Part shown: piece by piece, positions 58,901 to 64,000 of the stretch
Position numbering within the stretch: position 1 is the stretch's first letter
How the letters are laid out: every line of letters begins with the position of its first letter
NCBI RefSeq assembly: GCF_031457805.1
Contig: NZ_JAVDXI010000004.1
Location: forward strand, 392,172-456,171
Direction: 5' to 3'
Source of the DNA: Caulobacter sp031457805
GTDB lineage: Bacteria > Pseudomonadota > Alphaproteobacteria > Caulobacterales > Caulobacteraceae
Length of the DNA: 64,000 bases
Notes under the pieces: generated by a model
The model's database searches: none
Seen by the model: only the letters and a program-made list of their open reading frames with translations
Told to the model about the DNA's origin: nothing
Translations under genes and position numbers: made by a program

Positions 58901-59387
58901 GGGCCGCGAGCGCCTGCTGGCCGCCTTCGGCGTGATCAACGCCAACTTCCAGACCCTCTTCCAGGCGCTGTTCGGCGGCGGCCAGGCCGAGCTGAAGCTG
59001 ATCGAAAGCGACGACCCGCTGGAAGCGGGCCTGGAGATCTTCGCCTGCCCGCCCGGCAAGCGCATGGCCAGCATGAGCCTGATGAGCGGCGGCGAGCAGG
59101 CCCTGACCGCCAGCGCCCTGATCTTCGGCGTGTTCCTGGCCAACCCGGCGCCGATCTGCGTGCTGGACGAAGTCGATGCCCCGCTCGATGACGCCAATGT
59201 CGACCGCTACTGCAACATGCTCGACGAGATGCGCCGCCGCACCCAGACGCGCTTCATCGCCATCACCCACAACCCGGTGACCATGAGCCGCATGGACCGC
59301 CTGTTCGGCGTGACCATGGCCGAGCGCGGGGTGAGCCAACTGGTCAGCGTGGACCTGAGCACGGCGGAAAAGCTGGTGGCGGCTTAA
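55944..59387 (+). CDS. smc: Chromosome-segregation ATPase SMC
   Basis: A 1147-residue SMC protein that organises and segregates chromosomes with ScpA/ScpB. The Walker A is GPNGCGKSN (31-39); the C-terminal head has the signature LMSGGEQ (Ser1048 onward) and Walker B CVLDEVDAPLDD (Asp1075, Glu1076). Two long Ala/Glu/Arg-rich coiled coils flank a hinge near residue 500-650. The start is GTG at 55944. The extremely Ala-rich coils create long open frames on the other strand that are not genes. A palindromic repeat follows the stop codon. Confidence 0.96.
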   Translation: MQFQRLRLSGFKSFVEPTEFRIEPGLTGIVGPNGCGKSNLLEALRWVMGANSAKAMRAGGMDDVIFAGSGARPARNHADVTLTIDNADRTAPAQFNDDPILEVVRRIDRGEGSTYRINGREVRARDVQLLFADASTGANSPALVRQGQISELIGAKPQNRRRILEEAAGVSGLHTRRHEAELRLRAAETNLSRLEDVARELETALNRLRREARQAEKYKRLSAEIRAVQGAVLYARWTEARDHLERTTSEATAAARLVEETARASAAAQVAITEAEGAMPPLREEATIAQAILGQLAIQKDRAEREAEAAAAEFERLSNDLARIDADRAREAQGKDDAAAALARIEPELEEVRALVAAAPERGPELAAAAKAAEEARAAAEAAVEQLAARVAAEEAQGRAAAARLSEAEARANRTNRALDQARAERAAVGPEVDPAAADARQRFANAEAALAAARAALEEAETARVKAAEQEAQARQLARSVEDQLGRLRTEARGLAQLTAPRTKSGHAPALDSVSPDKGYGAALAAALGDDLDAALDPKAPSYWGGAEAPAPVWPEGAEPLAPLVKAPPALAARLSHVAVVTRANGDRLQKELKPGMRLVSKDGDLWRWDGFVARADAPRPAAVRLEQRTRLAEVEAEIDVMAPRAEATTIALKSAADRLRAAEDLLRDKRRGPPDAERLLTQAREQVAKFEREQALRAARAQSLDDTIARFEAEKLEADAALTEAREAHAVAQTSGDLQPQLAEARQAAAQAREAASAARTALDVETRERAGRQRRLESLERDRADWSKRADAAAKRAEALEGDRVKAAAALEAAREAPAALQEKLVALLDEFAAAEARRAKASDALETAETTRLNADRAARAAEQAAGEAREKRAALVAHLDGARQRFAEVASAIREQARMEPEELGRHVAGEAVAVPKDAAGVEAHLFALERERDAIGPVNLRAEEEAQEYAGRLETMRSERADLSGAVTKLRAGIEELNAEGRERLLAAFGVINANFQTLFQALFGGGQAELKLIESDDPLEAGLEIFACPPGKRMASMSLMSGGEQALTASALIFGVFLANPAPICVLDEVDAPLDDANVDRYCNMLDEMRRRTQTRFIAITHNPVTMSRMDRLFGVTMAERGVSQLVSVDLSTAEKLVAA

Positions 59388-59504
59388 AAATCCTCTCCCC
59401 GTGGGAGAGGTGTCGGCGCAGCCGACGGAGAAGGGAAAGACCAGGCCAGGACAACGTCCCCCTCCGGCCCTTCGGGCCACCTCCCCCTCTGGGGGGAGGA
59501 TTTA
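59386..59504. repeat. Palindromic repeat between smc and the TauE gene
   Basis: AAAAATCCTCTCCCCGTGGG at the left and CTCTGGGGGGAGGATTTA at the right are inverted edges, with the GGCCCTTCGGGCC hairpin inside. The left edge overlaps the smc TAA; the right edge provides the TAA of the TauE-like gene on the minus strand (59502-59504). Confidence 0.78.
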
Positions 59505-60281
59505 GAACCCCACCGCCATCCGCAGCGGGTTGGCCGGATCGGCCAGCAGCTTCACGGCCATGGCGCACGAGATCACAACCAGCAGAGGTCGGATCAGCTT
59601 GGGCCCAAATCGCATCGCCAGGCGCGAACCCACCTGCGCGCCGATGAACGCTCCCGCGGCCATGGCCAGGCCCACGGGCCAGACGACCGCGCCCTTCACC
59701 GTGAACAGCAAGAGGCTGCCCAGGTTGCTGGCGGCGTTGGCGAGCTTGGTGTGGGCGGTGGCCTTCAGCGCGCCGTAGCCCAGCAGGGTGACGATCGCGA
59801 CCATGTAAAAGGCCCCCGCGCCGGGTCCGAAGATCCCGTCATAGAAGCCGACCATCGGCGCGACAAAGCAGGCGAACGGGACAAGGGCCATCCGCGGCTG
59901 AACGTCCTCGGCCTTGATCGCCCGGGAGAAGCCGAAATAGAGCGCGATCGCGATCAGCAGCAGCGGCACGATCGCGCGCAGAAGCTCGGGCGACAGCAGG
60001 CTGGCGCAGAGCGCGCCGCCAAGACCCGACAGGGCGGCCGCGCCGGCGACCGGCAAGGCCGCCTTCCAGTCGATCAGGCCACGCCGGGCGAAGGCGCTGG
60101 TCGAGGACAGAGCGCTGATCGCGCCTTGCAGCTTGTTGGTGCCCAGGGCCTGGACCGGCGACAGGCCGGCCAGCAGCAGCGCCGGCAGAGTCACGAGCCC
60201 GCCGCCGCCAGCAATGGCGTCGAGCGCGCCCGCCAGGGCGGCGACCACGAACAGGCTGGCGAGGACGTCGAGTGATACCAT
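59502..60281 (-). CDS. TauE/SafE-family sulfite/anion exporter
   Basis: A 259-residue membrane protein with about eight helices. AGALDAIAGGGGLVTLPALL and a matching second half (VGFYDGIFGPGAGAFYMVAIVTLLGYGALKATAHTKLANAASNLGSL) are the two inverted-repeat signatures of the TauE/SafE family, which exports sulfite, sulfoacetate or similar anions. The ATG at 60281 is used; a GTG at 60308 would add nine residues. The substrate is unknown. Confidence 0.88.
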   Translation of the reverse strand: MVSLDVLASLFVVAALAGALDAIAGGGGLVTLPALLLAGLSPVQALGTNKLQGAISALSSTSAFARRGLIDWKAALPVAGAAALSGLGGALCASLLSPELLRAIVPLLLIAIALYFGFSRAIKAEDVQPRMALVPFACFVAPMVGFYDGIFGPGAGAFYMVAIVTLLGYGALKATAHTKLANAASNLGSLLLFTVKGAVVWPVGLAMAAGAFIGAQVGSRLAMRFGPKLIRPLLVVISCAMAVKLLADPANPLRMAVGF

Positions 60282-60316
60282 CAGCCGCTCATGGTCTTGT
60301 TCAGCCACGGGCGCAA

Positions 60317-60343
60317 AGAAAAAGGGGCCCCGAAGGACCCCTT
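60317..60343 (-). terminator. Intrinsic terminator of the DUF6481 gene
   Basis: On the minus strand, AAGGGGTCC-TTCG-GGGCCCCTT forms a 9-bp stem with one G-T pair, followed by TTTC. It lies just after the DUF6481 stop codon. Confidence 0.85.
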
Positions 60344-60350
60344 ATCGATC

Positions 60351-60740
60351 TTAGCCCAGCAGGCTGGCCCACTGGTGGGCGCGAGACGCCTTGCTGTTGG
60401 TCGTCTTGCCCAAGGCGCGCAGTTCATCGCGCTCTTTGGCCTTTTCTTCCTTGCGGACGCGCATCTCGGCGGCTTCGAGGGCCTTGCGCTCCTTGCGCTC
60501 GGCGCGCTTGACGGCCATCAGTTCTTCCTGGCGCGCCAGGGCTTCGAGACGGGCTTTTTCCTTGGCTTCGGCGCGGGCGGCGCGGACGGCCTCGAGTTCG
60601 GCGGCGCGGAGCTCTTCGCGCTTGTCGAAATCGGGATCCTGGACCGTCGGCTTGGCCTTGAACTTGGCCAACATGGCCTTTTTGGCTTCCTGCTGGGCAG
60701 AAATACGATCGGCGAATCCGGTGTTCTTCAGGTGCGACAT
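60351..60740 (-). CDS. DUF6481-family basic coiled-coil protein
   Basis: A 129-residue, highly charged helical protein beginning MSHLKNTGFADRISAQQEAKKAMLAKFKAKP. The rest is one long Glu/Arg/Lys/Ala coil ending KASRAHQWASLLG. This is the DUF6481 pattern of alphaproteobacteria. Function is unknown; the composition suggests interaction with RNA or protein. A stem-loop terminator follows. Confidence 0.85.
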   Translation of the reverse strand: MSHLKNTGFADRISAQQEAKKAMLAKFKAKPTVQDPDFDKREELRAAELEAVRAARAEAKEKARLEALARQEELMAVKRAERKERKALEAAEMRVRKEEKAKERDELRALGKTTNSKASRAHQWASLLG

Positions 60741-61160
60741 GAATCTTCGTGTTGTTTGGAGGCGGCGGCTCTTAAGCCCAGATTGACGAAAAAATCAATG
60801 CGTCATCGGGCTCCGCCGCTCCTTGCCTAGGGGAAGCGACGCTTAAAGGGCACAGGTCAGATAGGGGCGGCGTGTGACATTTGATAGAGCCCCGTCGAAA
60901 TGACGCAGTGGAACTGCCCCGCCAGGGGTTCGGGAGGGCCTCTCCCCCACAACGCGCCACCCCGGGCGGGCGCGATCAGGGGATGGTTTTGCCTCTCCCC
61001 GGGCAGGGCGACGAAATCCTTAAGTATTACCGTCACTTGCCAGGAAAATCGCTCACCTTGACGCACCGCAGCGAGGTCTATAGGTTCCGCGCCGATCAAG
61101 CCGGCTGGAAAAGCGCCTCGTTTTGGCGCGTCCTCGGCGTTTTCGGACCTGCCGCTTCCC
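60741..61160. other. Divergent region between DUF6481 and the ATP synthase operon
   Basis: This is 420 bases with no gene. It holds a promoter-like element near 61058-61084 and GC-rich palindromic stretches (CTCTCCCC near 60943 and 60993). I see no other recognisable feature. Confidence 0.5.
61058..61084 (+). promoter_or_regulatory. Housekeeping-type promoter for the atp operon
   Basis: TTGACG (61058-61063) and, 13 bases on, TCTATAGG (61077-61084) resemble the Caulobacter sigma-73 consensus TTGACGS-N(10-14)-GCTANAWC. They are 77 bases before the atpI start. Confidence 0.55.
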
Positions 61161-61541
61161 ATGCCCAAGGCCGACGAACCGAACGACAAGGCTCTCGAAA
61201 GCCTGGACGCTCGGCTCGACGCATTTGAGGCGAGGAAGGCGGCGGAAAAGCCTTCGAAGGCCACGTCCGAAAGAGCCACGCAGGACGGCTACCGTCTGCT
61301 GGCGGACTTGATCGGGGGCGTACTGGTGGGGGTCGGCTTCGGCTGGCTGCTTGATCGTTACGCTCACACGAGCCCTTGGGGCATGGTCGGCGGTCTGCTG
61401 ATCGGTCTGGGGCTCGCGATTTTCTCCATCGTCCGCAAGGCGATGAAACTGAGCGCGCAGGCGTCGGCGCCGTCCCCGCAAGGGAACGCCGACGGAGACA
61501 CGGGAGGCGGGTCTACCGCCCCCAAGCAGAAGAGAGACTAG
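61161..61541 (+). CDS. atpI: ATP synthase assembly protein I
   Basis: A 126-residue AtpI. A charged N-terminal region (1-43) precedes two helices (about 45-66 and 73-92) with the conserved GGVLVGVGFGWLLDRYAHTSPWGMVGGLLIGLGLAI. AtpI assists assembly of the c-ring. It is the first gene of the F0 operon, six bases before atpB. Confidence 0.9.
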   Translation: MPKADEPNDKALESLDARLDAFEARKAAEKPSKATSERATQDGYRLLADLIGGVLVGVGFGWLLDRYAHTSPWGMVGGLLIGLGLAIFSIVRKAMKLSAQASAPSPQGNADGDTGGGSTAPKQKRD

Positions 61542-61546
61542 GGCCG

Positions 61547-62308
61547 ATGGCCGATCCGATGCACCAGTTCCAGATCCAGAAGATCGTGGAACTGCCCACC
61601 GTGACCGTTCCTGGCCTCGGCGCCATTGACCTGTCGATCACGAACTCCGTGGCCGCCATGATGTCGGCCGCGCTGTTGATCATCGGCTTCTACGCCCTGT
61701 CGGCGAAGAAGGCCGTGGTTCCGGGCCGCCTGCAGGCGGTCGGCGAGATGCTCTACGGACTGGTCGATGGCTTGGCCGAGTCGATCATCGGCCACGACGG
61801 CAAGAAGTTCCTGCCCTTCATCTTCACGCTCTTCGCGTTCGTGCTGTTCATGAACGTCCAAGGCATGTTCCTGGTGTTCACCGCCACCTCGCAACTGGCC
61901 GTGACCCTGACGCTGGGCCTGATGGTCATCCTGACTGTGGTCGCGGTCGGCTTCGCCAAGAACGGCATCAAGTTCTTCAAGCTGTTCGCCCCGTCGGGCG
62001 TTCCGTGGCCGCTGTATTTCCTGCTCGTGCCGATCGAGATCCTGTCGTTCCTGATCCGCCCGATCACCCTGGGCCTGCGTCTGTTCGGCAACATGCTGGG
62101 CGGTCACGTGGTGCTGAAGATCTTCGCCGGTTTCGTGGTCGCCCTGGGCGGTCTCGGCGTGCTGGGCTGGGCCGGTGCGGCCCTGGCCCTGACCTCGGTC
62201 GTCGCCCTGACGGCCCTCGAGTTCATGGTGGCCTTCCTGCAGGCCTTCGTGTTCGCGGTGCTTGCCTGCGTCTACATCAACGACGTCGTGCACCTCGACA
62301 GCCACTGA
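61547..62308 (+). CDS. atpB: F0 ATP synthase subunit a
   Basis: A 253-residue subunit a, five to six helices, the static half of the proton channel. The essential Arg178 lies in LGLRLFGNMLGGHVVL, and conserved acidic and His residues are in VPIEILSFLIRPI and the C-terminal VYINDVVHLDSH. The ATG is at 61547, six bases after atpI. Confidence 0.96.
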   Translation: MADPMHQFQIQKIVELPTVTVPGLGAIDLSITNSVAAMMSAALLIIGFYALSAKKAVVPGRLQAVGEMLYGLVDGLAESIIGHDGKKFLPFIFTLFAFVLFMNVQGMFLVFTATSQLAVTLTLGLMVILTVVAVGFAKNGIKFFKLFAPSGVPWPLYFLLVPIEILSFLIRPITLGLRLFGNMLGGHVVLKIFAGFVVALGGLGVLGWAGAALALTSVVALTALEFMVAFLQAFVFAVLACVYINDVVHLDSH

Positions 62309-62357
62309 TCAACCTTTAGTCTTTCAACCTACATACCCTTCCTAAGGAGTCTCAATC

Positions 62358-62582
62358 ATGGACGCTGCTGCTGCTAAGTACATCGGCGCTGGTCTGGCGA
62401 TGCTGGGCATGATCGGCGCGGGCGTTGGCCTGGGCGTGATGTTCGGTAACTACTTCCAAGGCGCTCTGCGTAACCCGACCGCCGCCGCTCAAGAGCGCCC
62501 GATGCTCTTCCTGGGCATGGCGCTGACGGAAGCCCTGGGCATCTTCGCCCTGGTTATCGCCTTCCTGATCCTGTTCTCGTAA
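62358..62582 (+). CDS. atpE: F0 ATP synthase subunit c
   Basis: A 74-residue double-helix subunit c, forming the rotating ring. The proton-binding Glu58 is in MALTEALGIFALVIAF, and the polar loop is ALRNPTAAAQ. GGAGT precedes the ATG. Confidence 0.97.
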   Translation: MDAAAAKYIGAGLAMLGMIGAGVGLGVMFGNYFQGALRNPTAAAQERPMLFLGMALTEALGIFALVIAFLILFS

Positions 62583-62708
62583 TCCGACCCCTGGGGCGCG
62601 GCGCTTCATCGGAAGCGACGCGCCCCATGCTTTTGTTTTCTCGCGCTTCCTGGAGCGGGTCGGAACACGGCCCGCTCCAAGCGCACTAGCTGAGAGGCGC
62701 CCTCGCCC

Positions 62709-63245
62709 ATGGCGACGGAACATCACGGCACGACCGAGACGACGGAAGCCCCCCAGAAGCACGAAAGCGGCGGCCTTCCGCAGCTGCAGTTCGAGCACTG
62801 GGGTGGTCAGATCGTCTGGCTGCTCATCATCTTCGCCGTTCTCTATGCGGTGCTGTCGAAGGGCCTGCTGCCCCGGGTCAGCGGCGCGATCGACGAGCGC
62901 GGCGCCAAGATCGCCGGCGACATCGCCGACGCCCGTCGCATGAAGGACGAGGCTGAAGCCCAGGCTCGCGCCGCGGCGGCGGAAGTCGCCGAAGCCCGCG
63001 CCAAGGCCCAGAAGACCGCTGCGGACGCCAAGGCCAAGGCTTCGGCCGAAGCCGCCGAGCGTCAGGCCAAGGAAGAGGCCGTCCTGGCCGAGAAGCTGGC
63101 TGCGGCCGAGGCTTCGATCCAGACCGCTCGCGACCGGGCCATGAGCCAGGTCCGCGTGGTGGCCGAAGAGACGGCCGGCGCGATCGTCGAGAAGCTGACG
63201 GGCAAGGCGGCTTCGGCCGCCGAGCTGAAGTCGGCTCTGGCCTAA
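62709..63245 (+). CDS. atpF': F0 ATP synthase subunit b'
   Basis: A 178-residue b' subunit. A poorly conserved N-terminal tail is followed by a single membrane helix (WGGQIVWLLIIFAVLYAVLSK, near 33-52) and a long coiled coil rich in Ala, Glu and Lys. With subunit b it forms the peripheral stalk, as in photosynthetic and alphaproteobacterial enzymes. The next gene starts ten bases later. Confidence 0.94.
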   Translation: MATEHHGTTETTEAPQKHESGGLPQLQFEHWGGQIVWLLIIFAVLYAVLSKGLLPRVSGAIDERGAKIAGDIADARRMKDEAEAQARAAAAEVAEARAKAQKTAADAKAKASAEAAERQAKEEAVLAEKLAAAEASIQTARDRAMSQVRVVAEETAGAIVEKLTGKAASAAELKSALA

Positions 63246-63255
63246 GGAGCGAACC

Positions 63256-63765
63256 ATGGAACACCAATCCCTGTTCAGCTTCTCGAACCCGGAGTTCTGG
63301 GTTCTGGGCGCCCTGGTGATCTTCTTCGGCCTGCTGATCTTCTTGAAGGTCCTGCCGGGCGCGCTGTTTGGCGCTCTGGACGGCTACGCCGCCAAGATCA
63401 AGGCCGAGCTCGACGAAGCCCAGCAACTGCGTGAAGAGGCCCAGGCCCTGCTCGCGGACGTGAAGGCCCAGCGCGAGGACGCCGAGCGTCAGGCCGTCAG
63501 CATGCTGGAAGCCGCCAAGGCCGACGCCAAGCGTCTGGCCGAGGAAGCCAAGGAAAAGCTCGAAGAGCAGATCAAGCGCCGCGCCGAGATGGCCGAACGC
63601 AAGATCGCCCAGGCCGAGGCGCAAGCCGCCGCGGACGTTAAGGCCGCTGCGGTGGATCTCGCCGCTCAAGCCGCTGAAACCGTCCTGGCCGCCCGTCTCG
63701 CGGGCGCCAAGGGCGACGCTCTGGTCGACGCCGCGATCAGCCAGATGGGCGCCAAGCTGCAATAG
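63256..63765 (+). CDS. atpF: F0 ATP synthase subunit b
   Basis: A 169-residue b subunit. The membrane helix FWVLGALVIFFGLLIFLKVLPGALF (about 12-36) is followed by a coiled coil, AKIKAELDEAQQLREEAQALL onward, which forms the stalk with b'. It is the last gene of this F0 cluster; the F1 genes are not in the window. A terminator follows. Confidence 0.95.
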   Translation: MEHQSLFSFSNPEFWVLGALVIFFGLLIFLKVLPGALFGALDGYAAKIKAELDEAQQLREEAQALLADVKAQREDAERQAVSMLEAAKADAKRLAEEAKEKLEEQIKRRAEMAERKIAQAEAQAAADVKAAAVDLAAQAAETVLAARLAGAKGDALVDAAISQMGAKLQ

Positions 63766-63795
63766 CCGCCGGTCTCATCGGGTAGACAAACAGAA

Positions 63796-63830
63796 GGGCG
63801 CGGATCGCAAGGTCCGCGCCCTTTCTCTTG
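63796..63830 (+). terminator. Intrinsic terminator of the F0 operon
   Basis: GGGCGCGGA-TCGCAAGG-TCCGCGCCC forms a 9-bp stem followed by TTTCTC. It lies 30 bases after atpF. Confidence 0.88.
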
Positions 63831-63884
63831 GGCGGTGTGTTGGAGCGGAGGGAAGGCTGCTGGGAAGCGGACATCGCTAAATTC

Positions 63885-64000
63885 GGCGATGGGTGGAAGT
63901 CGGAAAGGCCGCAGGCCCCCACCGGACCATGCTTCGCATGGTCGTCCGCCCCCATAGGGGGCAGAAGGTGCGCTTCCTTCTTCCCCCTCCGGGGGAGGAG
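63885..64000. repeat. Palindromic repeat block at the right edge
   Basis: GACCATGCTTCGCATGGTC (63926-63944), CCCCCATAGGGGG and CTTCCCCCTCCGGGGGAGGA (from 63980) are nested palindromes of the CCTCCCCC family, cut by the window edge. Confidence 0.65.

Noticed and set aside
57503..59197. Long minus-strand open frame of 564 codons over smc
   Set aside because: It is Ser/Ala/Arg-rich nonsense created by high-GC third positions of the Ala/Glu coiled-coil codons of smc; no start signal or family motif.

Overview
The window is GC-rich alphaproteobacterial chromosome, almost certainly Caulobacter (C. vibrioides/crescentus group or a close relative). The strongest marker is a GANTC adenine methyltransferase gene, ccrM, with a CtrA-type box and GANTC sites in its leader. 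It is flanked by rnhB, mutY, a DciA-like gene, two dsbA-like genes, smc and the F0 part of an ATP synthase operon. TonB-dependent receptors and several families of palindromic intergenic repeats fit the same assignment.

Layout. 1-6 kb: the end of one TonB-dependent receptor, selO, and a complete second receptor. 6-12.4 kb: an M28 peptidase with a membrane domain, a feruloyl-CoA-synthase-like ligase, a zinc-ribbon microprotein and a methyltransferase. 12.4-14.6 kb: an accessory patch with palindromic repeats, two operator-like palindromes and an AT-richer HNH nuclease gene. 14.6-21.6 kb: aldehyde dehydrogenase, Nudix, a very small membrane ORF, a pteridine-reductase-like SDR with folB, a fasciclin protein, paired four-helix-type membrane proteins and a TPR protein. 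21.6-28.5 kb: a dihaem cytochrome, the minus-strand operon DUF1285-Nudix-cca-amidotransferase, acetyltransferases, an MFS exporter and a TfoX-domain protein. 28.5-39.4 kb: short-chain dehydrogenases, an enoyl-CoA isomerase-like protein with a MarR regulator, a metallo-hydrolase, a five-module cysteine-rich secreted protein, a ThDP enzyme, a YhhN protein and a second feruloyl-CoA-synthase-like ligase. 39.5-50.9 kb: a YCII/ECF sigma pair, pyrC, a family 9 glycosyltransferase, ygfZ, two alpha/beta hydrolases, tag, a second MFS protein and a GH16 glucanase. 50.9-64 kb: the core genome block rnhB, ccrM, mutY, DciA-like, dsbA-like pair, smc, a TauE exporter, DUF6481, and atpI-atpB-atpE-atpF'-atpF.

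How the genes work together. The right third is chromosome biology (RNase HII, CcrM, MutY, a DnaB-loader-type protein, SMC) and energy conversion. The middle holds CoA-dependent acid and aldehyde metabolism genes (two CoA ligases, ALDH, SDRs, an enoyl-CoA isomerase-like protein, MarR) in several small units rather than one operon. Many convergent gene pairs are separated by a palindromic repeat, and some repeats supply the stop codons or last codons of the adjoining genes. Starts were chosen by Shine-Dalgarno position, overlap with neighbours and family length; the alternatives are noted. No tRNA, rRNA, CRISPR array or intact insertion sequence was recognised.
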